This document shows positions 51,888-60,245 of a stretch of 64,000 nt of DNA, piece by piece. The number at the start of each line of letters is the position of its first letter. Position 1 is the first letter of the stretch. This stretch comes from Albimonas sp041685625 (GTDB taxonomy: Bacteria; Pseudomonadota; Alphaproteobacteria; Rhodobacterales; Rhodobacteraceae). Where the stretch lies: assembly GCA_041685625.1 (NCBI GenBank), contig JAWLFJ010000005.1, positions 1 to 64,000 on the forward strand, given 5' to 3'. The translations under genes and the position numbers were made by a program. The notes under the pieces are model-generated. The model saw nothing but the letters and a program-made list of their open reading frames with translations. It did not search any database and had not been told where the DNA came from.

Positions 51888-54800
51888 GAGGCCGCCGCCG
51901 GACCGAGGCCGAGCATCGTCGCCGCCGACCGGATGCTGGCGTAATTGCGCGCGGTCAGCCGGCTTTCGGCCGTGCGCCCCATCTCGGCCAGCACGACCGA
52001 GAGGCTGAGGGCGGCGCGGCAGGCGAAGAACGGCGCCTCATGCCGGCCCGCGGCGGCGATCGCCCGCTCGAGCGTCTCGCGCGCGGCGACGAGGTCGCCG
52101 TCGGCGCGGTCGAGCTCCCCCAGCTCGCGCAACGCCAGCGGCGTCAGCCAGGTCGGCCCGCCGTTGACGCGGCTCTCCAGCACCTCGGCCACGTGGCCGC
52201 GCGCCAGCGCCGCCCGGCCGAAGAAGGCGCAGGTGCGCGCCAGCGCCAACCGGAACAGCGGCAGCTCGAGCCCCGCGCCGCTGCGCTCGTAGTCGGTGAC
52301 GGCGGCCTCGAAGTCCTCCAACCGCCCGGCGATGTCGGCAGGTTCGGGGGACTCCGCGATGGCCATGGCCCGGTAGATCCGCCCCAGCAGCCGCCAATGC
52401 GGCGTGTCCTGCGCCTCGGCGAGGGCGTCGAGCTCCTCGGCCTGCCGCGCGAAGGCGCCGTGCTCGCCGGTCAGCCAGTGGCGCTGGCAGGCGAGGCCGA
52501 GGGCGTGCAGCCGCACCGGCGCGTAGGAGAGCCGCCGCGCCTCCGCCAGCGACGCCTCGCTCAGCGCGGACGCGCGGGCGGCATCCCCCGCGAGCGTCAG
52601 GCACAGCGCGAGATTGCCGAGCGCCTCCACCCGCGGCGACTGCCCGTACCAGAGCGCCCGGTCCCGGTCGTGCTCCGGCCGGCTGTCGAGGGCGAGCGTC
52701 GCATCGAGATGTCGGATCGCCTCGCGGGTGCGGCCGGCATGCAGCGCCACCACGCCCTTGACCACGGTGATCGCGAGACGCGCGTCGAGATGGCCGTTGG
52801 CCTCCACGATCGGCTCGGCCTCCTCGACCATCCGGCTCACCGCGCGATGACGTCCCGCGAACAGGTTGGCGGTGCCGAGGCTCCAGAGCGCGCGCAGCAT
52901 CTCGCCGGAATCGTCGATCCCCTCGGCCAGCGTCCGCGCGCGCTCGAAGGCCTCGATGGTCGGCTTCGCGGTGAAGCCGTAGCGGCCGGTCAGCACGGCG
53001 CCGAGGGCGTTGCGCAGATTCGCCTCCTGCTGATCGCGCACCGGGCCCGGCGGCAGCTTCATCAGATGCTCCAGCGCCCGGCGCAGCTGCTCCTCGGCCT
53101 CCACGAAGGCGCCGTTGGCGATGCTGCGCCGCGCCGCGATCTTGATCGTGCGCACCGCCCTCTCGAACTGACCCGAAGCCGCGAGATGGCGGCCGAGCAG
53201 GTCCAGCGTGCCCGAATCGCGCGGCCCGGCGCGCTCCAGAGCCGAAGCCACCTCGCGGTGCAGGCGCTTGCGGTCGTCGCGCAGCAGCGTCGCGCAGGCC
53301 GCGTCGCAGAGCAGGGCGTGGCGGAACTTGTAGCGCTCCGCCTCCTGCGCGCCGGTGCGTTGCAGCAGACCTGACGCCACCGCCTCGTCCAGCCCCCGAC
53401 GCAGCGCCGATGGCTCCACCCCCGTCGCCGCGGCGAGAAGCGAGCGGTCGAACTCCCGCCCGATCACGGCGCCGGCCTGCACGATGCCGCGCGCCGTCGG
53501 CCCGCACCGATCGAGCCGCGCGAGCAGCGAGACCTGCAGCGTGGTCGGCATGCCCGCCGCGCCCTCGGCCACGCTCGAACCGGCGAGCTCCTCGATGAAA
53601 AGCGGCACGCCGTCCGACCGGTCCGCCACCGCCGCCAGCCGCGCCGCCGGGGCGTCCGCCTCGCCCAGCACCGCCCGTGCGAGCGCCAGCGAGTCGGTCG
53701 GGCTGAGCGGACGCAGCGCGAGTTCCTCGTCCGTGCGGCTCAGCGCCACCCGCGCGCGCGAGGTCACGAGCACCATCACCGGCGATCCCGCCACACGCGA
53801 GACGACGTGATCGAGAAGCTCGCGCGAGGTCGGATCCAGCCAGTGGCCGTCCTCCACCAGCATCAGCAGGGGCCGTGCGGCGGCCAGCGCCTCCGGCATC
53901 CGTCCGAGGATCTCGAAGATCAGCCGACGCCGGCGCTGCGGCGTCAGGTCCCGCGTCAGCGTGCCGGTGCGCGCGCCGCCGAGGCCGAGCAGCTCGGCGA
54001 CGATCGCCAGCTCCTCGGAATCGCCGCCGGCCCGGCCCAGCGCCGTCTCGAGCTTGCCGCGACGCGCCGCTTCCGACTCGCGCGGATCGAGGGCCGCGGC
54101 ATGCTCGATCTGCCGGATCACGGGGTGCAGCGGGGTGCTGCGATGCTGTTCGGAGCCGTAATAACGGAGGCGCGACGCGCCCCGCCCGCCGCGGCGCACG
54201 AACTCCGCGGCAAGGCGGGTCTTGCCGATGCCGGGCTCGCCCGTCACCTGCACGACCGCGGCCGACCCGCTGCGCCGCACCTCCCGCCAGATCGCGTCCA
54301 AGCGGTCCAGCTCCCGCGACCGGCCGATCATCGCCGCCCGCGGCGGCGCCCCGCCGCCGCGTTCCTCGGGCGCGGCGGCGCCGCGCACGAACCACGCCTC
54401 CACCGGCTCGCCGAAACCGCGCAACGTCACCTCGCATGGGCCTTCGCAGCGGAACGCGCCGCGGATCAGCCCCCGCGTCGCGCCGTCGACGATCACGCCG
54501 CCGGGCTCGGCCGCGCTCTGCAGCCGCGCCGCGAGGTTGGGCGTCTCTCCGGCCAGCGCCGGGGCCTCGCCGACCAGGTTCCCGACCACGACCGAGCCCG
54601 TCGCCACCCCGATGCGCGCCGCGAGCGCCTCGCCCGGCGCACCGAGGCCCGCCACCGCCTCCGCCAGATCGAGCGCGGCGCGCACGGCCCGCTCTGCCTG
54701 GTCCTCGCTCGCCGCCGGCCAGCCGAAATAGGCCAGCGCCCCGTCGCCGTAGATGCTGCCGAGTTCGCCGCCACGCGCCGTCACGCAGTTCGAGATCGTC

Positions 54801-55123
54801 TCGACATAGGAGGCCATCAGGTCGCGGTAGTCCTCGGGCTCCATCCGCCGCGACAGCAGGGTGGAGCCGACGAGATCGCAGAACAGCACCGTGAGCTGGC
54901 GCAACTCGTCCGCGCCGGCCGTCGACGCCGCCTCGGCCTCGGCTCCCCGTGCCCGCAGCGCGCGCAGGATGCGGCGGCGCGGGCCCAGCGGCAGTCCCAG
55001 TTCGCGCAGGTCCGCGTCCTCGAGTCCCGGCAGATCCTCCAGCTCCACCTCGTGATCGAGGAAGGCCGGCAGATACCGCTCCAGCCGGAGCGCCTTGAGC
55101 CAATCCGCGAGTTCGCTAGTCAT
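51884..55123 (-). CDS. SAM-class III nucleotide cyclase-AAA ATPase-TPR signalling protein
   Basis: A 1079-residue multidomain protein of the soluble adenylyl cyclase-like type. Order: SAM domain (about 4-57), class III cyclase domain (about 75-248), NACHT/AAA-like ATPase (about 265-560; Walker A GEPGIGKT at 295-302, Walker B LLMLVEDGH), then TPR-like helices to the end. Metal-binding Asp83 (FCDLVGS) and Asp127 (YGDGALAYFG) and the Asn196/Arg200 pair are kept, but the purine-binding Lys is Ser123. It could make a non-standard nucleotide or be degenerate. First gene of the operon with the P450 and the haem dioxygenase; no transmembrane segment. Confidence 0.88.
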   Translation of the reverse strand: MTSELADWLKALRLERYLPAFLDHEVELEDLPGLEDADLRELGLPLGPRRRILRALRARGAEAEAASTAGADELRQLTVLFCDLVGSTLLSRRMEPEDYRDLMASYVETISNCVTARGGELGSIYGDGALAYFGWPAASEDQAERAVRAALDLAEAVAGLGAPGEALAARIGVATGSVVVGNLVGEAPALAGETPNLAARLQSAAEPGGVIVDGATRGLIRGAFRCEGPCEVTLRGFGEPVEAWFVRGAAAPEERGGGAPPRAAMIGRSRELDRLDAIWREVRRSGSAAVVQVTGEPGIGKTRLAAEFVRRGGRGASRLRYYGSEQHRSTPLHPVIRQIEHAAALDPRESEAARRGKLETALGRAGGDSEELAIVAELLGLGGARTGTLTRDLTPQRRRRLIFEILGRMPEALAAARPLLMLVEDGHWLDPTSRELLDHVVSRVAGSPVMVLVTSRARVALSRTDEELALRPLSPTDSLALARAVLGEADAPAARLAAVADRSDGVPLFIEELAGSSVAEGAAGMPTTLQVSLLARLDRCGPTARGIVQAGAVIGREFDRSLLAAATGVEPSALRRGLDEAVASGLLQRTGAQEAERYKFRHALLCDAACATLLRDDRKRLHREVASALERAGPRDSGTLDLLGRHLAASGQFERAVRTIKIAARRSIANGAFVEAEEQLRRALEHLMKLPPGPVRDQQEANLRNALGAVLTGRYGFTAKPTIEAFERARTLAEGIDDSGEMLRALWSLGTANLFAGRHRAVSRMVEEAEPIVEANGHLDARLAITVVKGVVALHAGRTREAIRHLDATLALDSRPEHDRDRALWYGQSPRVEALGNLALCLTLAGDAARASALSEASLAEARRLSYAPVRLHALGLACQRHWLTGEHGAFARQAEELDALAEAQDTPHWRLLGRIYRAMAIAESPEPADIAGRLEDFEAAVTDYERSGAGLELPLFRLALARTCAFFGRAALARGHVAEVLESRVNGGPTWLTPLALRELGELDRADGDLVAARETLERAIAAAGRHEAPFFACRAALSLSVVLAEMGRTAESRLTARNYASIRSAATMLGLGPAAAS

Positions 55124-56048
55124 GACACGCCCTTGTCCACGGCGCGGCAAGAACTCACGCCGCGCCCCCGCCATGCGTCCAGCGACGCCGGGGCGTCACC
55201 GAGTCGATTCCGCGGGCGGGCGCGACCGACCGGCCGGCCTCGCGCGGAGCATGCCCCAAGCGCGGACGATTCGGAACGTGTGCCGCGAAGCGTCAAAGGC
55301 GGTTGGTCGGCATCGTTACTCGCGCAAGGCGGGCGTTTCTTCTTCGGGACGCCGCAACGGTGGCGAAACGACATGCGGGAGCGGACGACGCACCTTGCCG
55401 CCGGGCTTCGGCGCCGCACCTCGCGCCGGACTCATTTCGAGGATTCGCAGCTTCTCATGGGCGGGCCGGTATCGGCGTCGCGCTACGTCGGTGATCTCCT
55501 CGACCCGAAGGATGTCATCGTCGGGCATGATCATGTCCCCAAGCACAGCGCCTTCCACGGTCGCGCCGGAACGTCCGGTCGAAATGGGGCAGTTCAGCCG
55601 CGCCGCCGCGCTCGCCCCGGAGACCCGCGGATTCGACGACCGCCTCGCCCCCGCCCGGACCGCGCCGTGATCTCCCTCTTGAGCCTCCCCTTCGTCGCCC
55701 CGGGGCCGGCTGGCGCCTCGTGCGAGAGCGAAGCGGGAGCACGCTGGTCTCGCGCCGACGCGACGCCCCGCGGTCGCAGCCGCCACGACGCGTGTCGCCG
55801 GACGATGCGGCGAAGTCCGTCTCCTCGTGCGCGTCCGCGGCATGCGGTCCGCAGGGGAAGGTCTCCCCGGGTCTCGGAGCAGGCGAAATCGAGGCGAAGC
55901 CGGCTCCGGGCCGCGTCAAGCGGGACGTCGCGACGCGGTGCGACGCTTCGCGCGGCCCGGCGTCCGGTCCGGGCGATGCGGACCCGCGTAACACTCATCG
56001 CGTCACGAGACGACATGCCGACCGGACCCAACAGGAGCCGCACACGCC
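55124..56048. other. 925-bp divergent region with mobile-element remnant
   Basis: Separates the leftward signalling/oxylipin-like operon from the rightward lipocalin/cytochrome unit. No complete gene; frames are low-complexity. A degraded transposase-like fragment is listed at 55430-55534. Promoters for both operons should lie at its ends, but no clear boxes are seen. Confidence 0.45.
55430..55534 (-). pseudogene. Fragment resembling the N-terminus of an IS66-type TnpA (orfA)
   Basis: The reverse frame reads DDDILRVEEITDVARRRYRP then AHEKLRILEMS, which resembles the start of IS66-family TnpA (pattern VLRVEVLTGxxRRRRWSxEEKLRIVxES). Only about 35 residues are alignable; the frame then goes out of family. 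No terminal repeats or tnpB are visible, so it is a decayed remnant if real. Confidence 0.42.
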
Positions 56049-56372
56049 ATGCCCATGCCACTGACCGAGATCCGCCGCCTCCATCGCCGTCCCGCCCGCC
56101 TCTGGCGTCTCGGGCGCCGTCTGGCGCCTGCGGCGACCGCACTGCTTCTCGCCTGCGGGGCCGTCTTCGGCCTGCTCGCGCCGGTGCTGGAAAGCGCCGG
56201 CAACGCCCGCGTCTGGACCTTCGCCTACATTCCCGTGCTCGCGGCGACGATGCTCGGCATGATCCTCTGGCTGGCGCTGTTCAGCGCGGTGGGGAAGCCG
56301 GCGCCGCGCCGGGCGCAGGGCCGCGCCGGCGAGGCGCCCACGAACCGGCCCCGCCATCCCGCAGGCCGTTGA
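56049..56372 (+). CDS. Small membrane protein (107 aa), unknown
   Basis: Starts MPMPLTEIRRLHRRPARLWR with two hydrophobic spans (APAATALLLACGAVFGLLAP, about 26-45, and FAYIPVLAATMLGMILWLAL, about 56-75) and a basic tail. AGGAG lies 11 bases before the ATG. It precedes the lipocalin-like gene by 60 bp on the same strand. No family recognised. The basic N-terminus suits a cytoplasm-facing end. Confidence 0.6.
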   Translation: MPMPLTEIRRLHRRPARLWRLGRRLAPAATALLLACGAVFGLLAPVLESAGNARVWTFAYIPVLAATMLGMILWLALFSAVGKPAPRRAQGRAGEAPTNRPRHPAGR

Positions 56373-56432
56373 CGCGGGATCGTCCGGACCCCTGCGTTGC
56401 GCCGGAGGACCGATGACCGATAGGGATGCGGG

Positions 56433-57575
56433 ATGATGCGGTCCAGGACCCGACTGATCCTCGCGGCGGCGGCGCTGCCGGCGCTGGCCCTCGCGACGGT
56501 CGCGGCATGGTCGGCGCTGCGGCCTGCCTCGGAGCAGGCCGCTTCGGCGGAACCGGACTGGGGGGACGCTCTCGCGGCCTTGCGGAGCGACGCCGCGTTC
56601 GAGCCGCTTCCGCCCGACTGGAACCTTTCGCTCCCGGCCGATCACGGCGCGCATCCCGCGGCCCGGGCGGAGAGTTGGGCCGTGACGGCGCACCTGACGG
56701 ACGAGACCGGGAGCGCGGTCGGAATCCAAGTCGTCCTCTCGCGGTACGCGCTTTCGCCGCCCGGCGCGGAGCCGGAGGCGTCGCCATGGACGCCGCGTGC
56801 CCTGCATCGCGGGCACGTGACGCTCACCGACGCGGCCCGCGGCGCGGCGGAGGAGGAGGAACGCTTCAGCCGCGGCGCCCTCGGCGCGGCCGGCCACGAC
56901 CCCGCGACCGGGGCGCTCGCGCTCGATCACTGGCGGCTGGATCTTCCGCGCTCTGACGAAGAGGCGACGCTGTCGCTGTCCGCGACCGTTGGCGCGACGG
57001 CCGTCGCGCTGCGGCTTGAGCCCGTCAAGACGCCCCTCGGCACGGGACCGGGGGCCGGTCCGTTCCGGGGCTACGCGGTCACGCGGATGCAGGCGGTCGG
57101 GACCGTGGAGCGCGACGGCGTCGTCCGGGAGGTCTCCGGCCCAGCCTGGCTGGATCACCTTTGGGGGGACCTGCCGCCCCCCGGCGGGCCGGTCGTCTGG
57201 GATCGCCTGCAGCTGCATCTGAGCGACGGCTCGGAGGTCTCGGCGACCCGCCAGCGTCGGCGCGACGGCGGCGGGTCGCCGGCCGTCGACGGGTTCGTCG
57301 TGACTCCCGACGGGGAGGCGCGCAGCCTCGACGCGGCGCGGATGACCGCCGTAGGCTCCGCCTGGACGCCGCCGGGCGGCACGGCGGACTACCCCTTGGA
57401 TTGGAGGCTGGAGGGTGACGGGCTCGACCTGCGCGTCACGCCGGCCGAGACGGCCCAGCGCCGCGCCTTCGCCGAGCCGGTGTGGAGCGGGCTCGTGCGC
57501 GCAGAGGGCCGCGCCGGGGACGCGCCGGTCTCCGGCGTCGGAACGCTCAACCTGACGGGATACGAAACGCCATGA
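56433..57575 (+). CDS. AttH/CrtC-like lipocalin-type secreted protein
   Basis: A 380-residue protein with a signal or membrane anchor (RLILAAAALPALALATVAAW) and then the two-domain AttH/CrtC-like (hydroxyneurosporene-synthase-related) fold. Typical lines: SLPADHGAHPAARAESWAVTAHLTDETGS near residues 69-97, SGPAWLDHLWGDLPPPGGPVVWDRLQLHL near residues 235-263, and the final strand GTLNLTGY. The family binds or hydrates lipids and isoprenoids, or is an accessory of lipid transport. Overlaps the di-haem cytochrome gene by ATGA, so both are made together. Function inferred only from the fold. Confidence 0.78.
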   Translation: MMRSRTRLILAAAALPALALATVAAWSALRPASEQAASAEPDWGDALAALRSDAAFEPLPPDWNLSLPADHGAHPAARAESWAVTAHLTDETGSAVGIQVVLSRYALSPPGAEPEASPWTPRALHRGHVTLTDAARGAAEEEERFSRGALGAAGHDPATGALALDHWRLDLPRSDEEATLSLSATVGATAVALRLEPVKTPLGTGPGAGPFRGYAVTRMQAVGTVERDGVVREVSGPAWLDHLWGDLPPPGGPVVWDRLQLHLSDGSEVSATRQRRRDGGGSPAVDGFVVTPDGEARSLDAARMTAVGSAWTPPGGTADYPLDWRLEGDGLDLRVTPAETAQRRAFAEPVWSGLVRAEGRAGDAPVSGVGTLNLTGYETP

Positions 57576-59011
57576 GGCGACTGCGCCCGAACGGCCGGCG
57601 GTTCGCCGGCGCCCTCCTCCTGACGCTCGCGGCGGCCGCGACGGCGGGATGCGACGACGAGACCGACGAGGCGGGCTCCGACCGCTTCCGCTCCGAGATC
57701 GGCGTGGTGCCCGACACTCCGCAGCGCCCGGGCGATCCCGCGGCCGGCTACGACGCGCTCGTCAACGCGCCCTATGTCGGCTGCGGCCTGCCCTACGACG
57801 CCTGGCGGCGGCTCAATCCCGAGACGGATCCGGCGGACCTGCTGCCCGGCCGGCGCGGGCGCAACGCCGAACTGCCCTACGCGGCGACGGCGCATGTGAA
57901 CGCGGACGGCGTGGAGGTCGTCTCCTCCAACTGTCTCGTCTGCCACGCCGCGCGGGTCGAGGGGGAGCTGATCGTGGGGCTCGGCGCCGAGTTCCTCGAC
58001 TTCACCGAGGACGCCCGCCGCGCCGCGACCTCCGCCGGCGCCTATGTCCGGGGCGAGGCGGAGACCGCGGCCTGGCGGCATTGGGCGGACCGCATCGACG
58101 GGGTCGCGCCCTACATCCGCACCTCGACGGTCGGCGTGAACCCGGCGACCAACCTGACCTGGGCGCTGATGAGCCGCCTCGATCCCGAGACCCTGGAGTG
58201 GTCCGAGGCGCCGCTGATCGACCCGCCGCCGACCGAGCCGCTGCCGGTCAGCGTCCCGCCCTGGTGGCGGATGAGCAAGAAGAACGCGATGTTCTACACC
58301 ACCATCGGACGGGGCGATCACGCGCGCTTCATGATGCTCGCCTCGCTGCTCTGCGTGGATTCGGTGGAGGAGGTGGAGGCGATCGACGAATACGGCCCGG
58401 ACATCCGCGCCTACATCGCCTCGCTGGAGGCGCCGGCGTATCCCCATCCGATCGACGCGGCGCTGGCCGAGGAGGGGCGCGCCGTGTTCGAGAAGGGCTG
58501 CAGCGGCTGCCACGGGACCTACGGCGAGACGCCGAGCTACCCGAACGAGCTGATCTCGTTGGACAAGGTCGGGACGGATCCCGAATACGCCCTGGCCGCG
58601 ACGGACGGGCTGCGGGATCGGTTCTACGAGTGGGTGGCCGAGTCCTGGTTCGGGAGCACGGTGGAGACGGCGCCGGCCGCCGGCTACATCGCGCCGCCGC
58701 TGGACGGGATCTGGGCGACGGCGCCCTATCTGCACAACGGCTCGGTGCCGGACATCGCGGTCCTGCTGGACAGCGAGCGCCGCCCGCGGTTCTGGCGGCA
58801 TCTGAGGGGGCCGCGGGAGTACGATCCGGAGACGCTCGGCTGGCGCTACGAGCGCCTGGAGGCCGACGAGGTCGAGGCCGCGTCGCCCGAGGAGCGCACC
58901 CGGATCTACGACACCACGCGGCTGGGATACGGCGCCGGGGGCCATCGCTTCGGGGATCTCCTGTCGGAGGCGCAGCGGCGGGCGCTGATCGAGTACCTCA
59001 AGACGCTCTGA
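57572..59011 (+). CDS. Di-haem cytochrome c lipoprotein, RoxA-related or peroxidase-like
   Basis: A 479-residue exported lipoprotein (lipobox ATAGC, Cys27) with two c-haem sites: CLVCH at 121-125 and CSGCH at 310-314. The C-terminal line AGYIAPPLDGIWATAPYLHNGSVPDIAVLL is shared with di-haem oxidoreductases such as rubber oxygenase RoxA and cytochrome c peroxidase-like proteins. Length is between the short peroxidases and RoxA. It is probably periplasmic. Coupled to the AttH/CrtC-like gene (ATGA overlap), suggesting that an isoprenoid, lipid or quinone is the common substrate; this is inference. Confidence 0.85.
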   Translation: MRRLRPNGRRFAGALLLTLAAAATAGCDDETDEAGSDRFRSEIGVVPDTPQRPGDPAAGYDALVNAPYVGCGLPYDAWRRLNPETDPADLLPGRRGRNAELPYAATAHVNADGVEVVSSNCLVCHAARVEGELIVGLGAEFLDFTEDARRAATSAGAYVRGEAETAAWRHWADRIDGVAPYIRTSTVGVNPATNLTWALMSRLDPETLEWSEAPLIDPPPTEPLPVSVPPWWRMSKKNAMFYTTIGRGDHARFMMLASLLCVDSVEEVEAIDEYGPDIRAYIASLEAPAYPHPIDAALAEEGRAVFEKGCSGCHGTYGETPSYPNELISLDKVGTDPEYALAATDGLRDRFYEWVAESWFGSTVETAPAAGYIAPPLDGIWATAPYLHNGSVPDIAVLLDSERRPRFWRHLRGPREYDPETLGWRYERLEADEVEAASPEERTRIYDTTRLGYGAGGHRFGDLLSEAQRRALIEYLKTL

Positions 59012-59016
59012 CGGCG

Positions 59017-59185
59017 GCCGGAGGCGTCGGGCCTTCGTGCCGCGACCGTCGGACCTCGGCGCCGATTTCGTCGGTCGTCGGTGCGCGTGGCGTCGGACCT
59101 CCGTGCGCCTCGGGGGCCGCTGCCGTCGGCCTTCGGTCGGCCCTGCGTCGGCCTTTCGTGCGCACTTGGCGCCGACGTCGTCGGA
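59017..59185. repeat. Degenerate CGTCGG-rich tandem repeats in a 327-bp gap
   Basis: The gap between the cytochrome gene and the convergent SDR gene (59012-59338) contains irregular repeats built on GTCGGACCTCGGCGCCGA and GTCGGCCTTCGGTCGG variants, with shared GTGCGC pieces, roughly every 20-40 bp. No gene frame is supported in the gap. They look like a slippage-prone spacer, not a CRISPR array. Confidence 0.45.
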
Positions 59186-59338
59186 CCAGCCGCGCCCCTC
59201 CGAGGCGGGCGGCCGCGCAGCATGGCACGGAGCCGTGAACCCGCCGTTTCCCACCGTGCCGACCCCGGGGCCGCGGCCCATCGGAGCCCGGGTGCGCGCC
59301 ACGCGGCGCGCGCCCGGGCGCGGGCGGCCGCGGCGGGC

Positions 59339-60118
59339 TCAGATCTCCGCCCTCGCCTCGAGCGATTCGGGGAGGATCTGGCCGCCGTCGACCACGAGGC
59401 TCTGGCCGGTGACGTAGCCGGCCTCGTCCGAGGCGAAGAACAGGGCGGCGTGGCCGATGTCCTCCACCGCGCCGAGGCGCTTCAGGGGGATCGAGGCGGC
59501 CATGGTGTCGAGATAGTCCTGCCCGAGATCCTGCAGCCCCTCGGTGTAGATGTTGCCCGGCATGACGGCGTTGATGGTCACGCCGTAGCGGCTGAGCTCC
59601 ATCGCGGCGGTCTTGAGGAAGCCGAGCTGGCCCGCCTTCGAGGCGCCGTAATGCGCCCAGCCGGGGAAGCCGGTGACGGGGCCGGTGATCGAGGAGGTGA
59701 GCACGACGCGCCCGCGCCCGGCCTTCTCGAACACCGGAATGCAGGCCTTCACGCAGAGGAAGGCGCTGCGGAGGTTGGTGGCGAGGACGGAATCCCATTC
59801 CTCGGGCGCCATGTCGACCATCTTGGTCTGCGGAAAGGCGCCGGCGTTGGCGCAGAGCACGTCGAGCCCGCCGAAGCGCTGCACCGTCGCGGCCACCAGG
59901 GCCTGGACCTGCGCCCAGTCGGCCACGTCGCAGAGATGCATCTCGGCGGTGCCGCCGGCGGCGCGCAGCTCCTCCACCGCCTCGGCGGCGGCGGCCTCGC
60001 CGCGCGCGGCGATCATGACCTTGGCGCCGGCCCCGGCGAAGACGCGGGCGATGCCGCGCCCGATCCCCTTCGAGCCTCCGGTGACGATGACGCTGCGGCC
60101 GGTGACGGGTGTGAACAT
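59339..60118 (-). CDS. SDR family oxidoreductase (FabG-like)
   Basis: A 259-residue short-chain dehydrogenase: TGGSKGIG at 13-20, NAG at 91-93, Ser143, Tyr157 and Lys161 (TSSITGP and HYGASK), and the tail SDEAGYVTGQSLVVDGGQILPES typical of the FabG/glucose-dehydrogenase-like group. Divergent by 127 bp from the kinase gene. The substrate is unknown; proximity to amine catabolism gives no clear hint. Confidence 0.92.
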   Translation of the reverse strand: MFTPVTGRSVIVTGGSKGIGRGIARVFAGAGAKVMIAARGEAAAAEAVEELRAAGGTAEMHLCDVADWAQVQALVAATVQRFGGLDVLCANAGAFPQTKMVDMAPEEWDSVLATNLRSAFLCVKACIPVFEKAGRGRVVLTSSITGPVTGFPGWAHYGASKAGQLGFLKTAAMELSRYGVTINAVMPGNIYTEGLQDLGQDYLDTMAASIPLKRLGAVEDIGHAALFFASDEAGYVTGQSLVVDGGQILPESLEARAEI

Positions 60119-60245
60119 GGCGGATCTCCCTTGGCGCCTGTCGCGGAGGCACAGCGTCCGCAGCGCCGACGCGATGCGCAAGGGAGAACGTTGAGCGCGC
60201 CGCGCCGCTCGTCTACCGTGCAGACGAGGCGGACGGGAGGCGCGC

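Noticed and set aside
52038..55103. 1021-codon frame on the same strand as the cyclase gene but another phase
   Set aside because: Arg/Gly/Ala-only translation in another frame of the multidomain cyclase gene; no motif.
59017..59185. CRISPR array
   Set aside because: Repeat units vary in both length and sequence, with no constant repeat/spacer pattern and no cas genes.
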